Under the pieces are notes generated by a model, which was given only the letters and a program-made list of their open reading frames with translations, made no database searches and was not told where the DNA came from. Positions 34,999 to 44,475 of a stretch of DNA of 56,747 nt are shown here, in pieces (the first letter of the stretch is position 1; each line of letters starts with the position of its first letter). The DNA is from CAWKEY01 sp963848675 (GTDB taxonomy: Bacteria; Pseudomonadota; Gammaproteobacteria; Methylococcales; Methylomonadaceae): assembly GCA_963848675.1 (NCBI GenBank), contig CAWKEY010000065.1:1-56747 (forward strand). Direction: 5' to 3'. Made by a program: the position numbers and the translations under genes.

Positions 34999-36252
34999 AT
35001 GAATTCTAGTATCGTTCAAGTCCTTGCCAAACAAAGTCGATTCGCAGCAAGCCAGCTATCATCAACTTCTGAAACACTTCGTAATCTTGCTCTTTCAAAA
35101 ATGGCTGACGCGCTTGAATCGGTTAAGCGCCAGGTTCTTGAAATTAATGTCCAGGATGTTATGAAAGCTCGGCAAGATGGTCACTCTGATGCGATGATCA
35201 AACGTTTGACTATTGACGATAACGTATTCGAGTACATGCTCTCTAGGCTAAGAAAAGTTGCCCAGTCTCCAGACCCGCTGAATCGAGTGTTAGAAGGACA
35301 TACCAATCCCAACGGACTACAGGTCTACAAAAAATCGGTGCCACTAGGCGTCATCGGCATAATTTACGAGTCTAGGCCCAATGTCACCACCGATGCCGCC
35401 GGCGTCTGTATAAAAAGCGGTAACGCAGTCATCTTGCGAGGCGGATCGGAAGCGCTTCAAACCAACATGCTGTTAGCGGATGCCATGATTGAAGGTGCTG
35501 TAAACGCTGGGCTTCCGCAACATACCATACAGATCATCCGCACACCAGGTCATGAGGCTGTTAACGAATTGCTCAAAATGGATGAATATGTGGATGTATT
35601 AATTCCACGAGGGGGCAAAGGGTTAATTAAGCGAATTGCCGAGGGCACCCGAATTCCGGTGATTAAACATTACGATGGTATATGTCATCTCTATATAGCT
35701 GAAGACGCCGACCCCATACAAGCAATCAATATAGCGGTTAACTCGAAATGCCAAAGTATTCAGGTTTGTAATGCGCTCGAAACGCTATTAATCGATAAAA
35801 AGTGTGCTGAACAGATGCTGCCTTTGCTCCGGACGGCATTTGACTCAAATAATATCGAGCTGCGGGGTTGTGAAAAGACACAAAAGATATTGCAGGATAT
35901 CTCCCCGGCCTCAGAAGACGATTGGCATACCGAATATCTGGCGCCGATTCTCTCAATAAAGATCGTCAATGGTATTGAAGACGCTATTGATCATATCAAT
36001 CATTATGGGTCGAAACATACCGATGGAATTGTCACACAAAGCCTGAATATGGCTCAAAAATTTGAGCAGCAGATTGATTCGGCATCGGTATTGATCAATG
36101 CTTCAACAAGATTGTCAGGGGGTGGCGATTATGGCTTGGGATCGGTAATAGGCATCAGCACTGACAAACTTCATGCTCGAGGACCGGTTGGACCTGGTGA
36201 ATTGACAACATACAAGTGGGTGGCCTATGGAAACGGTCATTTGAGGAATTAG
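34999..36252 (+). CDS. proA: Gamma-glutamyl phosphate reductase
   Basis: The protein reduces gamma-glutamyl phosphate with NADPH to glutamate semialdehyde in proline synthesis. The 417 residues from ATG 34999 match the family's usual size. The frame is open 45 bases upstream, but the MNSSIVQVLAKQSRFAASQL start fits. Motifs: VPLGVIGIIYESRPNVTTDA, GNAVILRGGSEALQTN, the catalytic cysteine Cys257 in SIQVCNALETLL, and THDG-type KHTDGIVT. It is alone, without proB, in a region of IS debris. Confidence 0.93.
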   Translation: MNSSIVQVLAKQSRFAASQLSSTSETLRNLALSKMADALESVKRQVLEINVQDVMKARQDGHSDAMIKRLTIDDNVFEYMLSRLRKVAQSPDPLNRVLEGHTNPNGLQVYKKSVPLGVIGIIYESRPNVTTDAAGVCIKSGNAVILRGGSEALQTNMLLADAMIEGAVNAGLPQHTIQIIRTPGHEAVNELLKMDEYVDVLIPRGGKGLIKRIAEGTRIPVIKHYDGICHLYIAEDADPIQAINIAVNSKCQSIQVCNALETLLIDKKCAEQMLPLLRTAFDSNNIELRGCEKTQKILQDISPASEDDWHTEYLAPILSIKIVNGIEDAIDHINHYGSKHTDGIVTQSLNMAQKFEQQIDSASVLINASTRLSGGGDYGLGSVIGISTDKLHARGPVGPGELTTYKWVAYGNGHLRN

Positions 36253-36425
36253 AATTGGCGTTGTTGAATAAATCGGCCAGAAGCTGCCGGTCAAGTTGTT
36301 TTTTTACTGAACTGGAAATATTGGATTACATTCGGTGAATTAGCTAGCATGTCATGATATACAGTTAGTAAAACTGGCCGGCATTACAAATTTGTTGCCA
36401 TTATTCTTTATTCGAGGGACGGACT

Positions 36426-39119
36426 ATGACCTGGGATGCGTTTATTTCCTATAGCCACAGCGCAGATCGACGCACGGCACTGGCGCTTCAAAGCGGTCTC
36501 CAGCGTTTTTTGCGCCCTTGGTATCGGCCCGCTGGGCTTCGCATTTTTCGCGACGAAACTGGGCTCCAAGTAGATCCACGACTGTGGGGCAGCATCGTTG
36601 ACCGTCTCGAAAACTCACGTTTCTTTATTCTGTTGGCCTCGCCTGATGCGGCTCAATCGCCTTGGGTCAACCGGGAAGTAAGCCACTGGCTTAAATACAG
36701 AAAAATTGATCAATTACTTCCGGTCGTCACCGGGGGCGATTGGGTTTGGGATGAAGCCGCCGGTGACTTCGACTGGGACCAATCGTCTGCGGTTCCGCCA
36801 AGTCTGAAAGGCGCCTTCGATCAGGAGCCGCTGTATTTGGATCTCAGGTGGGCATCCGAGTCTGGCGAGCTAGACCTGGGTAACCCGAAATTTCTGGACG
36901 CTATAGCGAATATCGCAGCCCCACTTCATGGCAAGCCCAAAGACGAATTGATTGGCGAAGATGTCCGCTTGAAACGTCGAGCCCGGCGTTTGGGGATGGG
37001 TGCCATTGTGACTTTGGCAAGTCTGACCGTCATATCGTTGGTGTTGGCCTGGGTTGCCAACGACAAACGCATTCAGGCGGTGGCACAGAGGCTCGCTGTG
37101 CAAAGCGGCCAATTCGCCGCTCAACCGGATCTTGGATTTTTGCTGGCAGGCCAAGCCTTCCGATTGTTACCCAATCCAGAAACTGCCGGTGCGCTCTACA
37201 CCTCCCTGCACACCGTCCCCGAGCTAGTACGTTTAAACCGCAGTCATGGTTCAGCGGTGCAAAGCCTGGCGATCATTCCAGAGCACGATCTGATTGTTTC
37301 AGGTGATTTTGATGGCAAGGTTCTGGGAACCTCCCGCCAAAGCGGAGCCATAGTGCTGAGCCATGAACACCCTTCCCGGGCCGCTGTGGTCTGTCTGCGG
37401 CCCGATGTAGTCCATGAACGATTGCTGGTGGTTAGTACCTACAGCCGGTACTGGCTGAGTCTGAAGGATTTCACCCTGCAAGCAGAGCAGGTCTTTAAAG
37501 ATGGGGGCTGGGGGCGGACTTGCGATTTCGATTCGAGCCATCAACGCCTGCTGATGGGAAGGCAAGACGGTCAGGTGGAGCTAGTGAATACCGATAACGA
37601 TCAAGCCGAGTCCCTACGTTCGAGTGATACGGATGAATTTCCTCCTGCTTTGACTTTCAGTCCGGATGGTGCATTGTGGGCGATGTCGGATGCTCACGGA
37701 ATGGTTACGGTTCGGGAGCTGAAAACCGGTAAGGATATCTGGTCTGTGTCATTGCCGGACAGAGCGCGGGTGTTGTCTCTGACGTATAACCTGGATGGCT
37801 CGATATTGGCCGGCGGAGACAGCGAGGGTTGGGTTCGTACCTGGAATGGCAAGACCGGCAAGCCCGGACAAGCGCGGCCAGCTCAGACAGGGCCGGTATG
37901 GCAGGTGGGATTTACGCGCGGCCATCCGGCTGGAGAGTATTTGGCTGTTGCCGGAAATGGCGGCGAAATCAGCTGGTTTGAAACGAATTCATTTTTGCCG
38001 ACGTCGCCGACTCGGGTCCATAACGGTCGCATCAACGCCCTGGCATTCGGCAATGACGGAACCTATGCGAGTGGCGCTAACGATAAGACCGTCGCCTACT
38101 TCAGTCCCTTCGTAACCAGTGATCGAGTGCGGAGCATCGGCGCTCCCATCGCTGATTTAACCCGTTCTCCGGATGGCTCCAAAATCGCTGTCGTCGCCGG
38201 TTCGAAAGGTTTGCTCGGCTTCTATTCCAGCGAGACCCTGGAACCTCTGGGCGAGCCATTCGAAACAGGACCAACGATTTTGACCGTCTCCTTAAGCCAC
38301 CCAGGAAACCGGGTCGCGCTGGGCAGCGCGGATGGTCGATTATTACTATTGCAAGGTCTTGAGCCTGATGCGAGCAAGGTATGGACCCAGGCCCATGAAG
38401 GAGCACTCCTGAAGGCGGTCTTCTCCCCCGATGGGACCCGGCTCTATACCCTTGGGGATGATCACCGGCTCATCGCCTGGTTAGTTGGCGCTGATGGTGT
38501 TTCATCCCCCCGAACCCTGAGCACGGAAGCTCTCCGAAGCCTCGCGTTGAACGCTGAAGGCACACGCTTGGCGGTTGGTTCCATGAGTGGCGGTATCATG
38601 ATCATCGATCCCGGGAGCGGCGCTAAGATCGTGCAAGTCGATCGAAATCCTCCCCTGGCGATGACGGCAATCGCTTACCATCCGAACCGATCGCAATTGC
38701 TCGTCGGCGATGCCTACGGATACCTGCATGTATTTGATACTGACAAGAACCAATTTGTCGGGGAGCCGAAGAAAGGTCAGCAGGGCGAGATCACGGGAAT
38801 AGCAACCGTGCCCATAGATGATAGTGTCTATACGTCCAGCCGGGATGGCACTCTTCGCCAATGGGATGTTCGCACTGATGGCGGAGAACCTGTGGGAACT
38901 CCCATGTCTGGCAACCAGGGCGCAATTAGGGCGCTTGCCATCGACGAATCCGGAAAACTGTTAGTGAGCGGCGGGGTCGATGGTAAGCTCGCGCTTCGTC
39001 ATATCGACCCGGAGAGTTGGTTGCAGGAAGGATGTGAGCGCTTTGGACGGCACTTTACTTCCGAAGAGCGCCTCCGGTTCGGATTGGATAAATATTGGCC
39101 AGAACCATGCCCCCAATAA
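36426..39119 (+). CDS. TIR-transmembrane-WD40 protein
   Basis: This 897-residue protein has an N-terminal TIR domain (1-160: WDAFISYSHSADRRTALALQ, LRIFRDETGL, FFILLASPDAAQSPWVNREV). Glu84 in WVNRE is at the position of the catalytic glutamate of TIR NADases. A basic stretch and one membrane helix (about 191-211) follow, and then about ten WD40-like blades (240-880: LTFSPDGALWAMSD, VFSPDGTRLYTLGDD, GTLRQWDVRTDGG). Bacterial TIR proteins often cleave NAD in phage defence. The WD40 part would be the sensor on the other side of the linker. CGAGGGACGG precedes the ATG. It stands alone between proA and repeats. Confidence 0.88.
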   Translation: MTWDAFISYSHSADRRTALALQSGLQRFLRPWYRPAGLRIFRDETGLQVDPRLWGSIVDRLENSRFFILLASPDAAQSPWVNREVSHWLKYRKIDQLLPVVTGGDWVWDEAAGDFDWDQSSAVPPSLKGAFDQEPLYLDLRWASESGELDLGNPKFLDAIANIAAPLHGKPKDELIGEDVRLKRRARRLGMGAIVTLASLTVISLVLAWVANDKRIQAVAQRLAVQSGQFAAQPDLGFLLAGQAFRLLPNPETAGALYTSLHTVPELVRLNRSHGSAVQSLAIIPEHDLIVSGDFDGKVLGTSRQSGAIVLSHEHPSRAAVVCLRPDVVHERLLVVSTYSRYWLSLKDFTLQAEQVFKDGGWGRTCDFDSSHQRLLMGRQDGQVELVNTDNDQAESLRSSDTDEFPPALTFSPDGALWAMSDAHGMVTVRELKTGKDIWSVSLPDRARVLSLTYNLDGSILAGGDSEGWVRTWNGKTGKPGQARPAQTGPVWQVGFTRGHPAGEYLAVAGNGGEISWFETNSFLPTSPTRVHNGRINALAFGNDGTYASGANDKTVAYFSPFVTSDRVRSIGAPIADLTRSPDGSKIAVVAGSKGLLGFYSSETLEPLGEPFETGPTILTVSLSHPGNRVALGSADGRLLLLQGLEPDASKVWTQAHEGALLKAVFSPDGTRLYTLGDDHRLIAWLVGADGVSSPRTLSTEALRSLALNAEGTRLAVGSMSGGIMIIDPGSGAKIVQVDRNPPLAMTAIAYHPNRSQLLVGDAYGYLHVFDTDKNQFVGEPKKGQQGEITGIATVPIDDSVYTSSRDGTLRQWDVRTDGGEPVGTPMSGNQGAIRALAIDESGKLLVSGGVDGKLALRHIDPESWLQEGCERFGRHFTSEERLRFGLDKYWPEPCPQ

Positions 39120-39488
39120 AGGATAGAGGATATGTAGGGTCGCCCGTCGAGTGGTCGCTTGAGCAGACAATCGGTATTCGATGATTTAAGGTGATCTGAA
39201 CGTGAACAATCGGCCACAACCCGCCGGTCGGGGTAACTATCCAATTTCAATACTTAAGGCATCCTGTGACCCAATCGGCTGTCCGGTATTCGGCGAGCAA
39301 ATTGACATTGTCACTGCCTCACCCCGGCCAGTTCCGGACTGCTATGTTATACCTATGGGTGACAGCACTTGAATGTATATCAGCCGGTCGGTTTAGTTAT
39401 AGATGCTTGATTGTAAGACCTGACCCCTTTGGCTGATTCTGACCAGCGAGAGACAATCTTCGATTTATCGAAAGCTTATTGAAAGAAT
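39120..39488. other. Intergenic with dispersed repeats
   Basis: No gene was seen. Words such as CAATCGGCCACAACCCGCCG resemble the repeat near 36280 (AATCGGCCAGAAGCTGCCGG) and other intergenic repeats of this window. Confidence 0.4.
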
Positions 39489-39489
39489 A

Positions 39490-39516
39490 GCCATCCCGCC
39501 GGAAAAACGGGATGGC
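39490..39516 (-). terminator. Hairpin terminating the sulfide dehydrogenase gene
   Basis: GCCATCCCG and CGGGATGGC pair across a nine-base loop, 15 bases after the stop of the minus-strand gene. The minus-strand side continues with T-rich sequence (TATTCTTT), so it is a moderate Rho-independent terminator. Confidence 0.55.
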
Positions 39517-39530
39517 CGAGTCAATGGCGA

Positions 39531-40856
39531 TTACGCGAAGGTATCGCCCATCAAGCTATCAAACCAGCCAAGCATTTCCTGATAATTTTTGGTGCTGGGC
39601 GCCGTTGCGGCGATTGGGGTACCCCCATTATGCTGACTTGGAATGACCATTTTTTGGGTATCGGGATCGTATTGATATACGGCAGATAACCAAGTAGCCT
39701 CCGTTGCAGTGATAGGGGTAAAGCATGCCGAATTGGTCACAGGGGATTGATCAGGATCCTGGCCTTGCAGCAGATGTAATATGGCGGCCGCACAAGTTTT
39801 GGCTTCCTGATTGGCAATGTGGCCCGCTTTAGGTTGCGTAGTAGAACTGGCGTCACCAATGACATGGATGTTACGGCTCTTCGTAGATTGGTAACTCAAC
39901 ACATCGACGGGTGCAAAGCGTCCATCAACCAAACCAGCCTCCACCAATAGTTTAGGCGCACGTTGCGGTGGAATTGGATTTAGAACGCCAGCAGTAATCG
40001 ATTTAACATCTGTTGATAACCCCTGCGTGTATTTAACCGTACGGGTCGCGCTATTAATGTTGGTGATGGTGCAGCTTGGGCGATAATCAACGTAACCGGC
40101 GTGGATTCCAGTAAAAGCATTGGAGAAGTTATCTTTTTCCACAACAATATTTGCATTGGCATCCAATACAATTACTTTACTGTTCGGCTTGTTTGTTTTG
40201 AGCCAATCAGCAATTACGCAAGTGCGCTCATAGGGGCCAGGCGGACAACGAAACGGCATTAAAGGAATGGTAATGACGACCGGCTCGCCATCTGCCATGT
40301 CAAGTAATTGCTGACGTAATAGGGTAGTTTGTGGACCAGCTTTCCAGGCATGCGGGATTAAAGTCTCGTATTCGGATAGTGAACTCATGCCAGGCATCAA
40401 ATCAAAGTCCAAACCGGGAGCGACTATTAATCTGTCAAATGTCAAACTATTGCCATTGGCCAATTCAATTGAGTCGGCATTGATTTTGGTCACTTCTTGT
40501 CGTATTAATTTGACCCCATAGTGCCCCGTCAGAACACTATAGGCATATTTCAGATTGGCTAGTGTCCTTTGGCCAGTCAACACCGTGTTGCTCATGATGT
40601 TGGAAATATATTCGGAATCTTTTTCTACCAACGTAATTGTTACGTCGTCACCTCCCCATAAACGCAGGTATTTCGCGACTGTTGCGCCGGCCATGCCGCC
40701 ACCCACTACAACGATATTACCACTGATTCCGGTATTGGTGGGCACCGGAAATTGAACCGGGGCAATGAATTCCTCCGCGAAGGCAGGAAGCGACGAAAGC
40801 GTTAGAAGCCCCAATCCACCCAGTCCCATCGTGCTGATAAAATTTCTACGATTCAT
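39531..40856 (-). CDS. fccB: Flavocytochrome c sulfide dehydrogenase, flavin subunit
   Basis: This 441-residue periplasmic flavoprotein oxidises sulfide and passes electrons to a cytochrome c partner. The start MNRRNFISTMGLGGLGLL gives a twin-arginine signal, and an upstream open frame lacks sense. FAD-binding GNIVVVGGGMAGATVAKYL, the redox-cysteine region PFRCPPGPYERTC and the C-terminal FCSD domain (PKAGHIANQEAKTCAAAI) are present. A GGGGAAAC ribosome binding site precedes the ATG. It lies 11 bases after a cytochrome c gene in the same direction, so the two probably form one complex. Confidence 0.88.
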   Translation of the reverse strand: MNRRNFISTMGLGGLGLLTLSSLPAFAEEFIAPVQFPVPTNTGISGNIVVVGGGMAGATVAKYLRLWGGDDVTITLVEKDSEYISNIMSNTVLTGQRTLANLKYAYSVLTGHYGVKLIRQEVTKINADSIELANGNSLTFDRLIVAPGLDFDLMPGMSSLSEYETLIPHAWKAGPQTTLLRQQLLDMADGEPVVITIPLMPFRCPPGPYERTCVIADWLKTNKPNSKVIVLDANANIVVEKDNFSNAFTGIHAGYVDYRPSCTITNINSATRTVKYTQGLSTDVKSITAGVLNPIPPQRAPKLLVEAGLVDGRFAPVDVLSYQSTKSRNIHVIGDASSTTQPKAGHIANQEAKTCAAAILHLLQGQDPDQSPVTNSACFTPITATEATWLSAVYQYDPDTQKMVIPSQHNGGTPIAATAPSTKNYQEMLGWFDSLMGDTFA

Positions 40857-40867
40857 GATGTTTCCCC

Positions 40868-41662
40868 TTATTGTAGATTGGCCAGATAGTCGGCAATCGC
40901 TTGTAATTGTTCCGGCGTATAACCTTTGACATGGGCCGCCATAATGCTGTCTGGATCTTCGGTGCCGCTTAGATACTCCTGTAATTCGCCGTAGAGATCG
41001 CTTTCGCCCATGATTTTGTCCACACCGCCACTGCCATTGGTGCCATGGCATTGAAAGCAATTGCTGGCCAGCAGGCGTCCATGAGTGTTTTCACCCGTCG
41101 GAGGTGGAGGATTGGAGCCCGATGTTACGGTTACGGTAGCCGTTACGGTAGTGTAGTTATCACGAATGGTTAGAATGATTGAACCAACAGATTTGGCTTC
41201 GATCTTGATAGTGCCATTCGATACAGAAGCAGAGGCAACTTCGGTATTACTCGAGGATACTCTTATTTCTCCAGTTGGGTTATTGACCTGTACGGTGCCA
41301 ATTTCTTTGACCGTTAAGTTAAGGGAATTAAGCGACACGGTCATTGCGGGCTTAACCGTTACGTTGACCGTTTTACTGCTGCTTCTATCCTTCAGCGTCA
41401 ACTTGGCATAACCCGGATTTAAACCAGTCATCTGGATAGTGCCGTTTGAACCGGATGTTACTAATTTCGCATCGACAGCATTGGAATTGGAATTGGAATT
41501 GGACAAACTAGCAGTACCTTTGATTTCTTTTACTTGGATAGAGCTGCTACTACCGACCACCAAAGTGACTGAAGATGTCGATAATGAGGCAGCCTGAGCT
41601 TGGAATATCAACAGCAATAACGGTATGGCGGACAGCCATTGTTTTACGCTGGGTGTTGTCAT
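40868..41662 (-). CDS. Cytochrome c with N-terminal Ig-like domains
   Basis: This 264-residue exported protein has a signal peptide (1-24), then two Ser/Thr-rich beta-sandwich-like repeats of Big/cadherin type (about 25-105 and 106-180), a PPPP linker and one class I cytochrome c domain (NCFQCHGTNGSGG, Met in AAHVKGYTPEQ region, DYLANLQ). It is probably the haem partner of the adjacent FccB. The added domains may bind a surface or position the haem. A hexanucleotide-like repeat encodes SNSNSNSN. It is first in the operon. Confidence 0.85.
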   Translation of the reverse strand: MTTPSVKQWLSAIPLLLLIFQAQAASLSTSSVTLVVGSSSSIQVKEIKGTASLSNSNSNSNAVDAKLVTSGSNGTIQMTGLNPGYAKLTLKDRSSSKTVNVTVKPAMTVSLNSLNLTVKEIGTVQVNNPTGEIRVSSSNTEVASASVSNGTIKIEAKSVGSIILTIRDNYTTVTATVTVTSGSNPPPPTGENTHGRLLASNCFQCHGTNGSGGVDKIMGESDLYGELQEYLSGTEDPDSIMAAHVKGYTPEQLQAIADYLANLQ

Positions 41663-42330
41663 ATTGTTCTCCTTAATCTCGTTATTTACGCTTGAAAAGC
41701 TAAATTAGTTCGGGGAGCCCAATACAATTTATCCTGTAAAATAGCTAATCAACTGTTTGTAAATGTCACGGATCAAACTCGTGACGAAATACAGCATAGC
41801 CGGATAATATTAATATAAGATTAAGAGAACATTAGTAAATTATAAAACATTGTGAAATATCACAATTAATTGTTCGACCATTTTAATTTCTGTGATCCGT
41901 GCTGAAATTTCTCTGGGATTAACTAATTCTTTAAGCAAAACAGGACCAGGTTTTGCAATCGCGCATCTAAAATAACCTGAAAGACTGCTTGTCAACCAAT
42001 TCTTGACGCACCATTTTCAAACACCTGAGTCAGCAATGGGTCGGTTGCACTCAGTGACGACTGGCCGCTTTCGGGAATCGGAATTTCATTGACCGCTTTC
42101 CGGCGATGAATCTGAAGAGAAGACGGTCGCCAGGCGACCCCTTTGAGACATTCGGATATGGATTTAAGCTTCCCGATACCGGTCATTGGTAAAGTGACAC
42201 TATTGACGCCTTGCAGACATTCAATCCAGATTTCCGAATGGCATCATCCACACGGAGAGCGGACAGTCGATTTTAGCTCACAAATGCCCCGGGTCCAATT
42301 ACAGAAGCCTGAAGCTTTTGGCAGTTTTAG
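41663..42330. other. Intergenic, 670 bases
   Basis: 41690-41900 is AT-rich and should contain the promoter of the cytochrome c/fccB operon. From 41990 to 42330 the base composition shifts to GC-rich, and short frames without ribosome binding sites occur. I see no recognisable protein. It may be eroded coding DNA. Confidence 0.4.
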
Positions 42331-43593
42331 TCAAAAAAATCCTGTAGTGAATGCCGCTCCAAGCCACGCTGCAAGAATTACCAGAACCAATCCAGGGATG
42401 ATCGCGCTAATAAACCGCCAGCTGCCGCTTAGAACGGCAAGTACGATTTTCGTGATAGTGTTTGTTGTCAGACTCGCAAGGATGGGCAACACGGCTTCGT
42501 TCGCGCTGAGTTTCCCGGCTGCCACAAGGGACGCAACCGCGACAGCTGCGGAATGGGTATCGGCGAAGCCGGCAATCGCTGCTGCTGCGATCACACCTTC
42601 TTTGCCCAACCACTTTTGAAGGGCGGCGGCGAGCAACATGACGGCTGAAACAGTCGCGGCGAAGAGCAAGGCCGTCTTAATACTAAACGGTTGCCCCAGG
42701 TTAACGGCGTCCGGTGCTTTTTGACGCAGGGCTATTAGGGTAAAAAGCACGCCATAGACCGCTGCGGTAACTCCTGCGCAAACCAGCGGCAGCCATAGCG
42801 CCGAAAGCGTTGCCTGATTGGTTGCCTCTAAAACCACAGTCATTTGAATGACGGTTGCTACGGTCGATAAGACTGCGCCGGCTACGGCGCCCCACAACAG
42901 GTTTGGGTCCTGAGCGGCTCGCGCTCCCATTGAACTGATGGTGGCGGCGCTCGACACAAAGCCGGAAGTGAGACCCGTGATGGGAAGACCGATACGCGGA
43001 CCCATTACCCGCAGTGAGATGTACCCGGTGGCGCTGATGGTCATGATGAGGATAACAATTTTCCAGATCGTCCGAGGATTCAAAGCATTGAATGGGCCCA
43101 GGTACTGGTCTGGAGCGAGGGGTAACAGCACCAGCGCCGCAGCAGCGAGAATCAGCGCATCGTTGAGCTCGGTCTCGCTCAGGATGGTGCTCACAAAACG
43201 GTGAAGGAAGCTTCGTACGGTCAGCAAAATGGTCAAGATGACCGCCAGTCCTGACGCCAAAGCGGGCTCTCGCATCGCCAAGCCACCGAGCAGAAGAGTT
43301 AGTAAGAGTGCCACCTCGGTCGTCAAACCTGGATCTTGCTCGTGGCGGAGCCGAAAGGCCATCGCGGTGAGTCCTGCAACAGCTATTGCCATCACGGCAA
43401 GCAGCGTCGAACCGCCTAGCGTTAAACTCACTGCACCCAGAAGAGAAACCGTGGTGAACGTTCGAATACCCATCGCTGAGCGAGTGGGACCGATACCTTT
43501 GCGCCGTTCGCGTTCGGCGCCAATGAGTAGACCGATTGCTAGCGCAATGCCGTAAGCAAGAATGGGTTGATCTGTGAGGGGCGTAGAGTTCAT
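42331..43593 (-). CDS. MgtC/SapB-DUF4010 membrane protein
   Basis: This 420-residue polytopic membrane protein has an MgtC/SapB-type N-terminal domain (about 1-145: YGIALAIGLLIGAERERRK and MGIRTFTTVSLLGAV) and a DUF4010 C-terminal domain (about 180-410: GLTSGFVSSAATISSMGARA, GFADTHSAAVAVASL). Around ten or more helices are expected. MgtC-like proteins are linked to Mg2+ and ATP homeostasis, but the substrate of this fused type is not established. It stands alone. The Mg2+ transporter genes at 52-57 kb make a metal role attractive but unproven. Confidence 0.85.
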   Translation of the reverse strand: MNSTPLTDQPILAYGIALAIGLLIGAERERRKGIGPTRSAMGIRTFTTVSLLGAVSLTLGGSTLLAVMAIAVAGLTAMAFRLRHEQDPGLTTEVALLLTLLLGGLAMREPALASGLAVILTILLTVRSFLHRFVSTILSETELNDALILAAAALVLLPLAPDQYLGPFNALNPRTIWKIVILIMTISATGYISLRVMGPRIGLPITGLTSGFVSSAATISSMGARAAQDPNLLWGAVAGAVLSTVATVIQMTVVLEATNQATLSALWLPLVCAGVTAAVYGVLFTLIALRQKAPDAVNLGQPFSIKTALLFAATVSAVMLLAAALQKWLGKEGVIAAAAIAGFADTHSAAVAVASLVAAGKLSANEAVLPILASLTTNTITKIVLAVLSGSWRFISAIIPGLVLVILAAWLGAAFTTGFF

Positions 43594-43989
43594 GAATCGT
43601 CCGCTTGTGGCTCTCTGTTAAGAGACCAATTGTCTTCGAGTTGCTGGGACCGTGCAATACTGCAGGATCACGCTGTAGTGAAGGTTCGTAATCAGCTTGC
43701 GAATAGTTGAACTCAGTTTTTTGGGCAGAATTTTACGGAGCTTAAGTGGAATTGTGCAGTTTATACCTCCTTGTTGATTGGCAGCGAATTAAACCACACC
43801 TTATCCGGGGCATTTCCTTCAAGCGAAGAATGCAGGCGTTGCACAGTGTAAAACGTCCGCCCAGTACTTCATTAATTACCCAAAATAACTGTGCCCGCCG
43901 ATAAGTGCAGCTTTATACTTTATGAATATTTGCAACAGAACCGTGTAAAATCTGCGTTCAGGAGATTCGTATTACAAAAGAAGTAATAA
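43594..43989. other. Intergenic with transposase scrap
   Basis: The stretch contains the transposase C-terminal remnant at 43761-43844. AT-rich sequence before 43990 is the probable promoter for the DUF6328 gene. Otherwise empty. Confidence 0.45.
43761..43844 (-). pseudogene. Transposase C-terminal remnant
   Basis: The 27-residue frame VQRLHSSLEGNAPDKVWF, then NSLPINKEV and stop, matches the extreme C-terminus of IS3/IS481-type integrase-core transposases (the RLHSSLGG...P motif). Nothing upstream continues it. Confidence 0.6.
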
Positions 43990-44475
43990 ATGATTGACGA
44001 AGATACCAAACACCATGCTGAACCCCTGGCAAATGATAGCGAAGTTTCCGATGAGGGAAGCCTGGACGACATGTTGCAGGAATTGCGGATTTTGCTGCAA
44101 GGCGCTCAGGTGCTTACCGCTTTCTTGATTGTGCTGCCTTTCAACCAGGGATTTGACAAAATTCATGATTTCGAGAAATGGGTTTATACCGCAACCTTTC
44201 TTTGTTCTATTACCAGCATGATCTTTTTTAGTGCCCCGGCTGCCCATCATCGCCTGGCCCGCCCCTTGGGAAACCGGGTGTTGTTCAAAACTTTTGCCAC
44301 CCGGATGATTCTAGTGGGGCTGGTGGCTCTTTCCTTCGCACTGATCCTGGTTACACAACTGGTTGTTTCCCATGTAATCGGTTCGATCGTGAGCCTATTC
44401 GTAACAGCATTCGTAAGCTTGCTTATTCTTATAATCTGGTGGTTATTTCCACTAACCTATAAAAAACAATTGTAG
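43990..44475 (+). CDS. DUF6328 membrane protein
   Basis: This 161-residue protein has a polar N-terminus (1-35) and four membrane helices (about 38-58, 67-88, 107-130, 133-157). The ELRILLQGAQVLTAFLIVLP and FNQGFDKIHDFEKWVY blocks are typical of DUF6328, a family of unknown function. It stands alone. Confidence 0.75.
   Translation: MIDEDTKHHAEPLANDSEVSDEGSLDDMLQELRILLQGAQVLTAFLIVLPFNQGFDKIHDFEKWVYTATFLCSITSMIFFSAPAAHHRLARPLGNRVLFKTFATRMILVGLVALSFALILVTQLVVSHVIGSIVSLFVTAFVSLLILIIWWLFPLTYKKQL

Noticed and set aside
41992..42186. 64-residue minus-strand frame
   Set aside because: No ribosome binding site or recognised pattern; called intergenic.
42701..43657. 318-residue minus-strand frame rich in Arg, Ser and His
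   Set aside because: It is a shifted frame of the MgtC/DUF4010 gene with atypical composition.
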